This document shows, one piece after another, positions 29,507 to 38,898 of a stretch of DNA of 64,000 bases. The notes below the pieces were generated by a model, which ran no database searches, was not told the DNA's origin, and saw nothing but the letters and a program-made list of their open reading frames with translations. A program made the position numbers and the translations under genes. The DNA is taken from contig NZ_KB905813.1 in the NCBI RefSeq assembly GCF_000381025.1, positions 1 through 64,000 on the forward strand. The letters are read 5' to 3'. Position 1 is the first letter of the stretch; each line of letters opens with the position of its first letter. Source of the DNA: Streptomyces sulphureus DSM 40104 (lineage in GTDB: Bacteria > Actinomycetota > Actinomycetes > Streptomycetales > Streptomycetaceae).

Positions 29507-30691
29507 GTGAACGAGTCGACATTTTCTCCCGGGGGTGTTCGACCAGGAGCGCCTGTGCGAGGCCAGGAGTCCTCGGCGCCCGAGGGTGTCGGCTCCGTAG
29601 CGGTTCGCGCCTGCACGACCCACCAGAATTCGACGACGAGCATGACAGCCCACCAGAGCATGGACGGCCACGACGTGAACGCCAGGCCAGGCGACGCTGC
29701 GAACGGCCGGTCCGCCGAGCCCTTCGCCGACTACACAGACCCGCACAACGACCTCCCCGAGGGTCATTTCTACGACCCCGACGCGGAGTTCGAACCGGAC
29801 CCGGAGTACGCCGCGACGCTCGCGCCGGACGCCGCGCGCCAGCGCCGCGAGCGCATCGGCCCGACGGGCCGCCCGCTCCCGTACTTCCCGATCCCGGGGC
29901 CCGTGAGCGAGCACGGTCCCGCCAAGATCATCGCGATGTGCAACCAGAAAGGCGGGGTCGGCAAGACCACGTCGACAATCAACCTCGGCGCCGCGCTCGC
30001 CGAGTACGGACGCCGCGTCCTCCTCGTCGACTTCGACCCGCAGGGCGCGCTCTCCGTCGGGCTCGGTGTCAACCCGATGGAGCTCGACCTCACCGTCTAC
30101 AACCTGCTCCTCGAGCGCGGCCTCGCGCCCGACGAGGTGCTGCTGAAGACGGCGGTCGCCGGGATGGACCTGCTGCCGAGCAACATCGACCTCTCCGCCG
30201 CCGAGGTGCAGTTGGTGAGCGAGGTGGCCCGTGAGTCCACGCTCCAGCGTGCGCTCGGGCCGCTGATGAACGACTACGACTTCATCATCATCGACTGCCA
30301 GCCCTCGCTCGGCCTGCTCACCGTCAACGCGCTGACGTCGGCGCACAAGGTGATCGTCCCGCTGGAGTGCGAGTTCTTCGCACTGCGCGGGGTCGCGCTG
30401 CTCACCGAGACGATCGAGAAGGTCAAGGAGCGGCTCAACAACGACCTGGAGCTCGACGGCATCCTGGCGACGATGTACGACTCCCGCACGGTGCACAGCA
30501 GAGAGGTGCTGGCGCGGGTGGTGGAGGCGTTCGACAACAACGTCTACCACACCGTCATCGGCCGGACCGTCCGGTTCCCCGAGACCACCGTGGCCGGTGA
30601 GCCGATCACGACCTACGCCTCCAACTCCGTCGGCGCCGCCGCGTATCGCCAGCTTGCCAGGGAGGTGCTCGCCCGGTGCCACGCCGAGTGA
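29507..30691 (+). CDS. ParA/Soj-family ATPase
   Basis: MinD/ParA-type Walker ATPase of 394 residues. The first ~135 residues are an acidic, probably disordered extension. The deviant Walker A CNQKGGVGKTTSTINLG lies at ~144-160, A' is LLVDFDPQGAL, and Walker B is FIIIDCQPSLGLLTVNAL. GTG 29507 follows AAGGAGGT. The true chromosome-partition parA normally sits beside parB near oriC; here the partners are a small RHH-like protein and scpAB, so this is the second, ScpAB-linked ParA of actinobacteria. It may couple ATP-driven DNA positioning to condensin loading; that role is inferred. Confidence 0.9.
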   Translation: MNESTFSPGGVRPGAPVRGQESSAPEGVGSVAVRACTTHQNSTTSMTAHQSMDGHDVNARPGDAANGRSAEPFADYTDPHNDLPEGHFYDPDAEFEPDPEYAATLAPDAARQRRERIGPTGRPLPYFPIPGPVSEHGPAKIIAMCNQKGGVGKTTSTINLGAALAEYGRRVLLVDFDPQGALSVGLGVNPMELDLTVYNLLLERGLAPDEVLLKTAVAGMDLLPSNIDLSAAEVQLVSEVARESTLQRALGPLMNDYDFIIIDCQPSLGLLTVNALTSAHKVIVPLECEFFALRGVALLTETIEKVKERLNNDLELDGILATMYDSRTVHSREVLARVVEAFDNNVYHTVIGRTVRFPETTVAGEPITTYASNSVGAAAYRQLAREVLARCHAE

Positions 30692-31344
30692 GTCTCCCGG
30701 CAGCCGACGAACTCTTCCGCACCACAGGGGGCCCCGCCGTCCAGCCCTCGGTCCCCCAGCAGAACCAGAACGACACCCCGCAGCGGCCCCGGGTGCCGTC
30801 CCCGGCGTCCGGCGCCGACGACTCCGGCGCTCGCGCCGAGCACACCGCGGCCGACGAGGCCGGCACCTCGGGCGACGCCGATTCCTCGGCGGACGGCCCC
30901 GACCACGCGGAGGCCGAGCAGAACGCGGCGGAGCCCGGCCGTGGCAACGGCACGTCCCAGAACTCCCCTGCGCCGCACGACCGTTCGCCCGAGAGGGCGC
31001 CGGCCGCCCGTTCGGCCCCGGAGGCGCAGGGGCAACGGCGCACGCGCAAGGCTGCGGAGTCGGCGCGCAACGCCAATGAGGCCCAGAGCGCCGGGGGTTC
31101 GCAGCGCCGCGGGCGCGCCAACCGTCGTCCGAGCGGCCGCGAGCGGCACGACGAGAAGATCACGGTGTACGTCTCCGCCGAGGAGCTGATGGACCTGGAG
31201 CACGCGCGGCTGGTCCTCCGCGGGGAGCACGGACTCGCCGTCGACCGCGGGCGCGTGGTGCGCGAGGCGGTCGCGGTCGTCCTCGCCGACCTGGAGTCGC
31301 GCGGGGAGGCGAGCATCCTCGTGCGCCGGCTCCGCGGCCGCTGA
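30688..31344 (+). CDS. Disordered protein with ribbon-helix-helix-like C-terminus
   Basis: Protein of 218 residues. Residues 1-150 are low-complexity (Ala, Gln, Glu, Arg) after a conserved LPAADELFRTTGGPAVQPS. The last ~65 residues read ITVYVS, then a helix AEELMDLEHARLVLRGEH and a second helix RGRVVREAVAVVLADLES, which fits a ribbon-helix-helix DNA-binding fold. GTG 30688 overlaps the parA-like stop as GTGA; GTG 30676 has a better spaced GGGAGG. As the partner directly after a ParA ATPase it may play a ParB-like role. No experimental function is known to me. Confidence 0.75.
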   Translation: MSLPAADELFRTTGGPAVQPSVPQQNQNDTPQRPRVPSPASGADDSGARAEHTAADEAGTSGDADSSADGPDHAEAEQNAAEPGRGNGTSQNSPAPHDRSPERAPAARSAPEAQGQRRTRKAAESARNANEAQSAGGSQRRGRANRRPSGRERHDEKITVYVSAEELMDLEHARLVLRGEHGLAVDRGRVVREAVAVVLADLESRGEASILVRRLRGR

Positions 31345-31393
31345 GCCACGGGCTCCGCGGCCCCGGCGCCGACGCGCCCGGCACGGTTGCCAG

Positions 31394-31399
31394 TACGCT
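31394..31399 (+). promoter_or_regulatory. Leaderless -10 element of scpA
   Basis: TACGCT ends 7 bp before ATG 31407 and no Shine-Dalgarno is present, the usual spacing of Streptomyces leaderless promoters. It implies scpAB-rluB can be expressed apart from the parA-like gene. Confidence 0.5.
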
Positions 31400-31406
31400 G
31401 CCCGCG

Positions 31407-33323
31407 ATGTCCAGTTCAGACGACGCCACCGGCGGCCGCTCCCGCCGCCGCGCGCTCGGCCGCGGCCCCGGCACCGCGCCCGGCGTCGAGTCGACCGAGG
31501 AGCCGCCCGGCACCGAGCCTCGTACGGCGGCCGAACCGGCGGCCCCCGGCCCCGACGCACAGGACGCGCCGTCGGCCCAACTCCGGTCCGCGGCCGTGGA
31601 GTCGGACGACGAGCGGGGCGCGAGCCCCCGGCCAGCCGGCATCTGCCCACCGCATGAGGGGCCGCCGTCAGCGGACGGCGGAAGACCGACAGAGTCCGGC
31701 CACGCACACGGTGACGGCGCACCGTCCGGCCTCGATCCGGCGGCGGACGCGGCACCCGGCTCCGCAGCACGCGCCGCCGGTCCCGCCGCCGAGCCGCCCG
31801 TCCCCGACGCCACCGGCAACACGCCTGCCTCCGCGGCGGGTTCGGCCGAGCCCCGCGACTCCGACGAGCCCTCCGCCTCGGCGGACGAGCCGAAGGCGCC
31901 CGCCACCGGGGCCGATTCGGTCGGCGTTCCTGGCTTCGGGGACGACGTGGTCGAGGTTCCCGTCCCCGGGGTCGACTTGGTGGGGGAACCTGGCTCGAAA
32001 GCGGCCGAGTTTCCCTCCGCCGGCCCCGACGCGGTTGAGGGGCTCGCCTCTGACGCCGACTCCGACGGGGCTCCCGTCTCCGAGGCTGACGCGGTCGGGA
32101 CGACCGACTCGCGGGCGGGGGCGGTCGAGAAGCCCGCCTCCCGCCTGGACTCGCTCGAGCCCCCCGGCTTCGTAGCCACCTCCGACGAGTCCGAGACACC
32201 TGCCGCTGGCGCCGATGCGCTCGGGCCTCCCTCCTCCGGACCCGGCGCGGTCGAGGCGCCCGTCACCGTTGACGACTCGGGAGAGGCGTCATCCCGCGGA
32301 GCCGACTCGGTCGAGGCGCACGCCTCGGAGGGGGTTCTCGTCCCCGAGGCGGGCGTGGTCGGGACGCCTGCCGACGCCGACGCGGCCGAGACTCCCGCCT
32401 CCGGCGCCGACTCGGAGGGGTCTCCTTCCCCCGAGACTGACGTGACCGAGCCCCCCGCCTCCGAAGCCACCCCCGACGAATCCCCGGACCCGGACGCCGC
32501 TCCCCAAGAGCCCGAGGACGACGGTCGTTTCAAGGTCGTCCTCGACAATTTCGAGGGCCCTTTCGACCTGCTGCTCCAACTGATCTCCAAGCACAAGCTC
32601 GACGTCACCGAGGTGGCGCTCTCCAGGGTGACCGACGAGTTCATGGCCCATATCCATGCGATGGGCCCGGAGTGGGACCTCGACCAGGCCACCGAGTTCC
32701 TCGTCGTCGCGGCCACGCTCCTAGACCTGAAGGCGGCGCGGCTGCTGCCGACCGCCGAGGTGGAGGACGAGGCCGACCTCGCGCTGCTGGAGGCGCGCGA
32801 CCTGCTCTTCGCTCGACTGCTGCAGTACCGCGCGTACAAGGAGATTGCGGGGATCTTCGCCGAGCGCCTCGCCGCCGAGGCCCGCCGCTTCCCGCGGACG
32901 GTGGGGCTCGAACCGCACCATGCGGAGCTGCTGCCCGAGGTCGTGCTGAGTATCGGCCCCGAGGGATTCGCGCGGCTCGCGGTGAAGGCGATGCAGCCGA
33001 AGCCGAAGCCCGAGGTGTACGTGGAGCACATCCACGCACCGCTGGTGAGCGTGCGGGAGCAGGCGCAGGTGGTGGTGGGCCGGCTGCGGGAGCTGGGGGA
33101 GGCGAGCTTCCGTACCCTCGTCGACGACGCGGACGACACCCTCACCGTCGTCGCGCGGTTCCTCGCCCTGCTGGAGCTCTACCGCGAACGCGCCGTCGGT
33201 CTGGAGCAGTTGGAGGCGCTCGGCGAGCTCACGGTGAGCTGGACCGGCGGCGAGGGCACCGACCTGCGGGTGACGGACGAGTTCGACCGGGCCCCCGAGC
33301 AGCCCGAGGAGCAACCGGCCTGA
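31407..33323 (+). CDS. scpA: Segregation and condensation protein ScpA, long N-terminus
   Basis: Kleisin subunit of the bacterial SMC-ScpAB condensin, which organises and segregates the nucleoid. The conserved kleisin part starts near residue 372 (FKVVLDNFEGPFDLLLQLI) and runs to the C-terminal winged helix (VVARFLALLELYRERAVGLE), about 260 residues, the usual full length of ScpA. The 638-residue protein therefore carries a ~370-residue Ser/Pro/Asp/Glu-rich extension with degenerate repeats of the type ASGADSEGS. A short acidic extension is normal in Streptomyces; this one is far longer. ScpB follows after 25 bp. Confidence 0.93.
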   Translation: MSSSDDATGGRSRRRALGRGPGTAPGVESTEEPPGTEPRTAAEPAAPGPDAQDAPSAQLRSAAVESDDERGASPRPAGICPPHEGPPSADGGRPTESGHAHGDGAPSGLDPAADAAPGSAARAAGPAAEPPVPDATGNTPASAAGSAEPRDSDEPSASADEPKAPATGADSVGVPGFGDDVVEVPVPGVDLVGEPGSKAAEFPSAGPDAVEGLASDADSDGAPVSEADAVGTTDSRAGAVEKPASRLDSLEPPGFVATSDESETPAAGADALGPPSSGPGAVEAPVTVDDSGEASSRGADSVEAHASEGVLVPEAGVVGTPADADAAETPASGADSEGSPSPETDVTEPPASEATPDESPDPDAAPQEPEDDGRFKVVLDNFEGPFDLLLQLISKHKLDVTEVALSRVTDEFMAHIHAMGPEWDLDQATEFLVVAATLLDLKAARLLPTAEVEDEADLALLEARDLLFARLLQYRAYKEIAGIFAERLAAEARRFPRTVGLEPHHAELLPEVVLSIGPEGFARLAVKAMQPKPKPEVYVEHIHAPLVSVREQAQVVVGRLRELGEASFRTLVDDADDTLTVVARFLALLELYRERAVGLEQLEALGELTVSWTGGEGTDLRVTDEFDRAPEQPEEQPA

Positions 33324-33348
33324 CGCGGCCGGCACGGAGCGGAGACAC

Positions 33349-34101
33349 ATGAGCGAGCAGACCACGCAGGACCGGCTCCCGGACGGGCCCCACGACCCGG
33401 CAGCCACACCACCCGTCCCGGACGACCGGGCCCGCGGCGAAGCCGCCGTGACCGACGAGGGCGCGGACGGCGGAACGCCTGAGGAGCGCCCGCTGAAGCC
33501 GGCGCTCGAAGCCGTCCTCATGGTCGTCGACGAGCCGGTCACCGAAGCGCACCTCGCGAAGGTCCTCGGTCGGCGGCAGCGCGAGGTCACCGACGCGCTC
33601 CGCGAGCTCTCCGACGAGTACGCCGTGCAGCGCCGCGGCTTCGAGCTGCGCTACGTCGCGGGCGGCTGGCGCTACTACACGCGCCCCGAATACGCCTACG
33701 CCGTCGAGGAGTTCGTCCTCGACGGGCAGCAGGCGCGGCTGACCCAGGCCGCGCTGGAGACGCTCGCGGTGGTCGCGTACCGTCAACCGGTGAGCCGCTC
33801 GCGGGTCTCGGCGGTCCGCGGAGTCAACTGCGACGGCGTGATGCGGACCCTCCTCCAGCGCGGGCTGCTGGAGGAGGCGGGCACGGAACCCGAGACAGGT
33901 GCGATCCTGTACGGGACGACGCACTACTTCCTGGAGCGGATGGGCCTGCGCGGCCTGGAGGAGCTCCCGGAACTCGCTCCCTTCCTCCCCGAGGCCGACG
34001 CGGTCGAGGGCGACTCACGGGAGGGTGTGCCGTCCTTCGATGTTGACGCAGGCGGCGAAGCTCCCGGCGAAGCCCCCGACCGAACCCAGACGGAAGACTG
34101 A
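33349..34101 (+). CDS. scpB: Segregation and condensation protein ScpB
   Basis: Winged-helix partner of ScpA in the SMC complex, 250 residues. Two tandem winged helices span ~48-205 (KPALEAVLMVVDEPVTEAHL, LTQAALETLAVVAYRQPVSR with the conserved RGVNCDGVMRTLLQRGLLEE). A 45-residue acidic N-terminus and a 40-residue acidic tail flank them. ATG 33349 has GGAG close upstream. Its stop overlaps the ATG of the next gene by one base (TGATG). Confidence 0.95.
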   Translation: MSEQTTQDRLPDGPHDPAATPPVPDDRARGEAAVTDEGADGGTPEERPLKPALEAVLMVVDEPVTEAHLAKVLGRRQREVTDALRELSDEYAVQRRGFELRYVAGGWRYYTRPEYAYAVEEFVLDGQQARLTQAALETLAVVAYRQPVSRSRVSAVRGVNCDGVMRTLLQRGLLEEAGTEPETGAILYGTTHYFLERMGLRGLEELPELAPFLPEADAVEGDSREGVPSFDVDAGGEAPGEAPDRTQTED

Positions 34102-35384
34102 TGCGAAGCAGCGGCAGGAACACCGGCCAGAACCGCTCCGGCGGCAGGCGAGACACTCGCGGTGCGGGCGGCCCGCGCGGCGAGGGAGGGCGGCGCACGG
34201 ACCGTCCGCGCCCGGAGGAGCGCCGCTACGACCAGCCTCAGCGGGACGGCCAGTCCGGGGGGAAGCCGAGCGGCAAGCCGGGCCAGTCCGGGGGGAGGCC
34301 GGGTGGTAAGCCGGGCCAGTCCGGGGGCAGGCCGGGTCAGGCCGGCGGCAAGCCGGGTCGGCCCAAGGGCGGGCCGCAGGGCGGTGCCGACTCGGGCGGG
34401 CAGGGACGCGGAGGCAGGCCGCAGTCGGGCGGCAAGCCCAAGTCGGGCGGCCCTTCCGGCGGCAAGCAGCACGGCCCCAAGCAGCAGGGCGGCAAGCCGG
34501 GCTTCGGCGAGAAGGGGCGCGGCGGGCCGGGCCAGCGGGGCCGCGGGCGCCCGCGTTCGGTGCCGGCGCGCTCGCGCGAGTACGACGCGCAGATCGAGGA
34601 GCGCAACCGCTCCCGCCAGGTCGAGCGGGACAGGCGCCGGACGCCGAAGACCTTCGCGGAGCCGGAGGGCGAGCGCCTCCAGAAGATCCTCGCGCGTGCC
34701 GGCATGGGTTCGCGGCGTGCCTGCGAGGAGCTGATCGACCAGGCGCGGGTCGAGGTCAACGGCGAGATCGTGCGTGAGCAGGGCCTGCGCGTCGACCCGT
34801 CGAAGGACGAGATCAAGGTCGACGGGCTCACCGTGGCCGCCCAGTCGTACCTCTTCTTCGCGCTCAACAAGCCGTCCGGCGTCGTGGCCTCGATGGAGGA
34901 CCCGGAGGGCCGCCAGTGCCTCGGCGACTACGTGCAGAACCGCGAGACGCGCCTCTTCCACGTCGGCCGCCTCGACACCGAGACCGAGGGCGTCATCCTC
35001 CTCACCAACCACGGCGAGCTGGCGCACCGCCTCACGCACCCGCGGTACGGCGTGAAGAAGACCTACCTCGCAGCCATCCAGGGCCCCATCCCGCGCGACC
35101 TCGGCAAGCGCCTGAAGAACGGCATCCCGCTCGACGACGGCTACGCCAAGGCGGACAACTTCCGGGTCGTCGAGAACACCGGCCGCAACTACCTCGTCGA
35201 GGTCACACTCCACGAGGGCAGGAAGCACATCGTGCGCCGCATGCTCTCCGAGGCGGGCTTCCCCGTCGAGAAGCTGGTGCGTACGAAGTTCGGCCCGATC
35301 GCCCTAGGCGACCAGAAGTCCGGCTGGCTGCGGCGGCTCACCAACACCGAGGTGGGGATGCTGATGCGGGAGGTCGAGCTCTGA
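34101..35384 (+). CDS. RluB/RsuA-type pseudouridine synthase
   Basis: rRNA pseudouridine synthase of 427 residues. Residues 1-190 form a Gly/Lys/Arg/Gln-rich disordered tail with repeated QSGGRPGGKPG units. The S4 domain is LQKILARAGMGSRRACEELI (~194-213), and the catalytic Asp lies in VGRLDTETEGVILLTN (~290), followed by KTYLA and GRKHIVRRML. By family it should modify 23S rRNA near the peptidyl transferase centre (RluB) or 16S (RsuA); scpB-linked members are usually RluB-like. It is translationally coupled to scpB. Confidence 0.92.
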   Translation: MRSSGRNTGQNRSGGRRDTRGAGGPRGEGGRRTDRPRPEERRYDQPQRDGQSGGKPSGKPGQSGGRPGGKPGQSGGRPGQAGGKPGRPKGGPQGGADSGGQGRGGRPQSGGKPKSGGPSGGKQHGPKQQGGKPGFGEKGRGGPGQRGRGRPRSVPARSREYDAQIEERNRSRQVERDRRRTPKTFAEPEGERLQKILARAGMGSRRACEELIDQARVEVNGEIVREQGLRVDPSKDEIKVDGLTVAAQSYLFFALNKPSGVVASMEDPEGRQCLGDYVQNRETRLFHVGRLDTETEGVILLTNHGELAHRLTHPRYGVKKTYLAAIQGPIPRDLGKRLKNGIPLDDGYAKADNFRVVENTGRNYLVEVTLHEGRKHIVRRMLSEAGFPVEKLVRTKFGPIALGDQKSGWLRRLTNTEVGMLMREVEL

Positions 35385-35402
35385 CGGGTGCCGGGGTGCG
35401 GC

Positions 35403-35723
35403 TCAGGACCACAGGGCGAGCGAGACGGCCCGCCCCTCGTGGTCCCGCTGCACCTCGAGCATCCCGGCGACGGCGGTGCGGTTGATCCGCCCGTGGATGC
35501 GCGGCCCCGGGTCCCAGCGGACCTTGGCGTCGAGCTTCTCCTCGTCGATCATGAGCGCCATGACCGGCCCCGGGACGTCGCCGAAGTAGGCGTCGGCGGC
35601 GGCGAGCGCCGCCTCCTCGTCCCGGGTGCAGGGCACGGAGCCGTCCTCGCCGAGCCCCTTGGGCGAGAAGGGGCGGTCAGGGTCGACCAACCAGTCGTCG
35701 AGCGGCACCACGTGGAAGATCAT
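35403..35723 (-). CDS. DUF952 family protein
   Basis: Protein of 106 residues, start MIFHVVPLDDWL, with PFSPKGLGEDGSVPCTRDEE, VMALMIDEEKLDAKVRWD and PRIHGRINRTAVAGM, the pattern of the DUF952 family. Its biochemical role is unknown. Convergent with the pseudouridine synthase gene and divergent from aroH. ATG 35723 is preceded by GGGAGG with only one base between, so the true start could be slightly further upstream or downstream. Confidence 0.75.
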   Translation of the reverse strand: MIFHVVPLDDWLVDPDRPFSPKGLGEDGSVPCTRDEEAALAAADAYFGDVPGPVMALMIDEEKLDAKVRWDPGPRIHGRINRTAVAGMLEVQRDHEGRAVSLALWS

Positions 35724-35839
35724 GCCTCCCTTGTACCGTCTCACTGGGCGGGCGTCGCGGACATCCGCGCTGTGCCGCACCTACCCTGGGCCGCCGCCGC
35801 GTGGACGGGCGGTGAGGTTCGAGAGGGTGAGGAGCGACG

Positions 35840-36202
35840 GTGGCGGTACGGGCCGTAAGGGGAGCGGTGCAGCTCGAGCGGGACGAGGCGGAGCACATGC
35901 AGGAGCAGGTCTCCGAGCTGCTCACCGAGGTGCTCGCGCGCAACGGCCTCACGGCCGAGGACCTCATCAGCATCTGGTTCACCGCCACCCCCGACCTGCA
36001 CAGCGACTTTCCCGCCGTCGCGGCGCGGAAGCTGGGGATCGTCGACGTCCCGCTGATCTGCGCGCAGGAACTCCTCGTCGAGGGCGCGATGCCCCGGGTC
36101 GTTCGTATCCTGGCGCACACTGAGACCGAGCTCGCCAAGCGGGAGATCAGCCACGTCTACCTCGGCGCCGCTGCCACTCTGCGCTCCGACATCGCCCAGT
36201 AG
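35840..36202 (+). CDS. aroH: Chorismate mutase, AroH type
   Basis: Monofunctional chorismate mutase of 120 residues converting chorismate to prephenate. It matches Bacillus subtilis AroH throughout: VRAVRGAVQLERDE (Arg of the active site), FTATPDLHSDFPA, VPLICAQE, RVVRI and ISHVYLGAAATLR. Such enzymes are trimers. GTG 35840 follows GAGGAG. It is 52 bp before prephenate dehydrogenase, so the pair commits chorismate to tyrosine. Confidence 0.93.
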   Translation: MAVRAVRGAVQLERDEAEHMQEQVSELLTEVLARNGLTAEDLISIWFTATPDLHSDFPAVAARKLGIVDVPLICAQELLVEGAMPRVVRILAHTETELAKREISHVYLGAAATLRSDIAQ

Positions 36203-36254
36203 CCGGCGCCGCCACCGGCGGCAGGCGGCACCCCGAGCACAAGGACACCCAGCC

Positions 36255-37343
36255 ATGCGAACCGCCCTCGTCATCGGCACCGGCCTCATCGGCACCTCGG
36301 CCGCGCTGGCACTCACGGCCCGCGGCGTGCAGGTGCACCTCAGCGATGAGGCGCCCGAACGCGTGCGTACGGCCGCCTCGTTGGGCGCGGGGACGGAGAA
36401 GCCGCCCGAGGGCCCCGTCGACCTCGCCGTCGTCGCGGTGCCCCCGGCGGCGGTCGCCGAGACGGTCGTGGAGGTGCAGCGCACCGGTGCGGCGCGCGGG
36501 TGCATCGACGTGGCGAGCGTCAAGGGCGTGCCCCGGCGCGAGTTCACGGCGCTCGGCGGTGACCCCGCCGGGTACCTCGGTACGCATCCGATGTCGGGCC
36601 GGGAGCAGTCGGGACCGCTCGCGGCCGGTCCCGATCTCTTCGAGGGCCGCCCGTGGGTGCTGACGCCGACCGCCGAGACCGAAACCGAGGTCCTCAACCT
36701 CGCCCTCGAACTCGTCGCGCTCTGCGGCGCGGTCCCCGTCGTGATGGACGCCGACGCGCACGACCGCGCCGTCGCGCTCGTCTCGCACACCCCGCAGCTC
36801 GTCTCCAGCCTCGTCGCGGCGCGGCTGGAGGACGCCGACGAGACGGCCGTCCGCCTCTGCGGCGGCGGGATCAGGGACGTCACGCGGATCGCCGCCTCGG
36901 ACCCGGCGATGTGGATCGACATCCTCTCGGCCAACCCGGGGCCCGTCGCCGACATCCTCTCCTCGCTCGCCGCCGACCTCGACGAGACCGTCCGCGCCCT
37001 GCGCAACCTCACCGCCGCCGACGCGGACGAGCACGCCGGGGGCGCGTCCGGCATCGCCGACGTCCTGCGGCGCGGCAACGCCGGACGCGACCGGGTCCCC
37101 GGCAAGCACGGGCAGGCGCCGGCGAGCTACGAGACGGTCACGGTGCTCATCAGCGACCGCCCGGGAGAGCTGGCCCGGATCTTCGCGGACGCGGGTGCGG
37201 CCGGCGTCAACATCGAGGACGTCCGGATCGAGCACGCGACGGGGCAGCAGGCGGGCCACGTCCAGTTGATGGTCGAGCAGCACGCGGTACGGCCGCTGGA
37301 GGCTGCGCTCCGCGAGCGCGGCTGGGGGCTCCGGCAGCAGTAG
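36255..37343 (+). CDS. tyrA: Prephenate dehydrogenase
   Basis: NAD(P)-dependent prephenate dehydrogenase of 362 residues making 4-hydroxyphenylpyruvate for tyrosine. The nucleotide motif VIGTGLIGTSAALAL is at 6-20; the catalytic His lies in GTHPMSGREQSG (~112-123); VSHTPQLVSSLVAARL follows. A C-terminal ACT domain (~294-362; VTVLISDRPGELARIFADAG, then NIEDVRIEHATG) suggests feedback control by an aromatic amino acid. ATG 36255 has AAGGA upstream. Confidence 0.94.
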   Translation: MRTALVIGTGLIGTSAALALTARGVQVHLSDEAPERVRTAASLGAGTEKPPEGPVDLAVVAVPPAAVAETVVEVQRTGAARGCIDVASVKGVPRREFTALGGDPAGYLGTHPMSGREQSGPLAAGPDLFEGRPWVLTPTAETETEVLNLALELVALCGAVPVVMDADAHDRAVALVSHTPQLVSSLVAARLEDADETAVRLCGGGIRDVTRIAASDPAMWIDILSANPGPVADILSSLAADLDETVRALRNLTAADADEHAGGASGIADVLRRGNAGRDRVPGKHGQAPASYETVTVLISDRPGELARIFADAGAAGVNIEDVRIEHATGQQAGHVQLMVEQHAVRPLEAALRERGWGLRQQ

Positions 37344-37495
37344 CACCCCCTCGACGACGCCGGAGGGCCGGAGGCTGGGGCGCTGCCCGGCCGCGGCAAC
37401 CGGTAGCCTTGCGCGTGGCCCGAGGGCTGTGCGCCCCGCCGTCCTGACACCCGCGCCCATACCGTGCCAGGAATGTTCCAGGAAGTCTGAGAAAG

Positions 37496-38245
37496 GTGTC
37501 GTCCGTCGTGTCTGCAGCTTCGACCCCCGCGTCCCCGGACCCCGAGGTCCCGGGAGTCACCGTCGCCATCGACGGTCCCTCGGGTACGGGCAAGTCCAGC
37601 ACCTCCAAGGCGGTCGCGGCGCAGCTCGGACTCCGCTACCTGGACACCGGTGCGCAGTACCGCGCGATCACCTGGTGGATGCTGCGGAACGGGATCGACG
37701 TCGACGACGCCGAGGCGGTCGCCGCCGCCAGCGGGCGCTCCGAGATCGTCTCCGGGACCGACCCGAAGGCGCCCTCGATCTCCGTGGACGGCGAGGACGC
37801 CTCCGGGCCGATCCGCACCCAGGAGGTCACCTCCGCGGTGAGCGCGGTGAGCGCCGTGCCGCAGGTGCGCGAGCGGATCACCGGTCTCCAGCGTGCGATC
37901 GCCGCTGCGGGCGGCATCGTCGTCGAGGGCCGTGACATCGGCACCACGGTGCTGCCCGACGCCGACCTCAAGGTCTTCCTCACCGCCTCGTCCGAGGCCC
38001 GCGCTGCGCGCCGCAGCGGTGAACTCAAGGGCTCCCAGGACCTCGCCACCACCCGCCAGGCGCTCACCCGCAGGGACCAGGCCGACTCCAGCCGCGCCGC
38101 CTCGCCGCTGCGCCAGTCCGAGGACGCCGTCGAGGTCGACACCACCGAGCTCAGCCTCGACCAGGTCGTGGAGTGCGTCGTCACCCTCGTCGAGGAGGCG
38201 GCGAAGAAGGCCGGGAGCGCGCGGGCGGAGCAGGCGGCGCGGTGA
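37496..38245 (+). CDS. cmk: Cytidylate kinase
   Basis: CMP/dCMP kinase of 249 residues. The P-loop is [18 protein letters not shown] (~24-41); [14 protein letters not shown] binds the [23 protein letters not shown] and the LID region with [18 protein letters not shown] are typical of the family. GTG 37496 has AGGAAG 10 nt upstream; GTG 37508 is an alternative. The stop overlaps the start of the acyltransferase gene by 4 bp. Confidence 0.94.
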   Translation: MSSVVSAASTPASPDPEVPGVTVAIDGPSGTGKSSTSKAVAAQLGLRYLDTGAQYRAITWWMLRNGIDVDDAEAVAAASGRSEIVSGTDPKAPSISVDGEDASGPIRTQEVTSAVSAVSAVPQVRERITGLQRAIAAAGGIVVEGRDIGTTVLPDADLKVFLTASSEARAARRSGELKGSQDLATTRQALTRRDQADSSRAASPLRQSEDAVEVDTTELSLDQVVECVVTLVEEAAKKAGSARAEQAAR

Positions 38246-38898
38246 GCTCCCCGCACCCCGGCGGGGGGTACCGCGGTGCGCGCGTGGGACGGTCGATCGG
38301 CATCGGCCTCATGCGCTCGCTCTACAGGCCCCGGGTGCTCGGGGCATGGCGGCTGCCGGCGCAGGGGCCCGCGATCCTCGCCGTCAACCACTCGCACTTC
38401 GTCGACGGGCCGCTGCTCCTCGGGACGGCGCCGCGGCCGGTGCACTTCCTGATCAAGAAGGAGGCGTTCGTCGGCCCGCTCGGCTCGTTCCTCCGCGGGA
38501 TCGGGCAGCTCTCGGTCGACCGCTCGGGCGCCGACCGGACCGCGGTGAGCAGCGCGCTGCGGATACTCGCGGACGGGCAGGTGCTCGGCATCTTCCCCGA
38601 AGGCACGCGCGGCGACGGGGACTTCAGCTCCCTGCGCTCGGGCCTCGCGTACTTCGCCGTCCGCTCGGGCGCCCCGGTCGTCCCCGTGGCGGTGCTCGGA
38701 ACGGCGGGGCGCAGCAGCCGTCTGGCGCCCGCGGTCCCGCCGCTCCGCAGCCGCGTCGACATAGTCTTCGGCGACCCCTTCGACGCCGGGGACGGCAGCA
38801 CCCGCCGCACCCGCACCGCGCTCGACGAGGCGACCGTGCGCATCCAGCGCCGGCTCACCGAGCACCTCGCCGACGCACTCACCAAGACCGGCCGCTAG
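38242..38898 (+). CDS. 1-acyl-glycerol-3-phosphate acyltransferase (PlsC family)
   Basis: Membrane-associated acyltransferase of 218 residues. The HX4D motif is NHSHFVDG (~51-58), and the second block is GIFPEGTRG (~115-123); [10 protein letters not shown] follows. It should acylate lysophosphatidate or a related acceptor in phospholipid synthesis. GTG 38242 overlaps cmk (GTGA). The cmk-plsC-der order is conserved in actinobacteria. The stop codon lies within a long inverted repeat that ends the transcript. Confidence 0.9.
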   Translation: MSSPHPGGGYRGARVGRSIGIGLMRSLYRPRVLGAWRLPAQGPAILAVNHSHFVDGPLLLGTAPRPVHFLIKKEAFVGPLGSFLRGIGQLSVDRSGADRTAVSSALRILADGQVLGIFPEGTRGDGDFSSLRSGLAYFAVRSGAPVVPVAVLGTAGRSSRLAPAVPPLRSRVDIVFGDPFDAGDGSTRRTRTALDEATVRIQRRLTEHLADALTKTGR

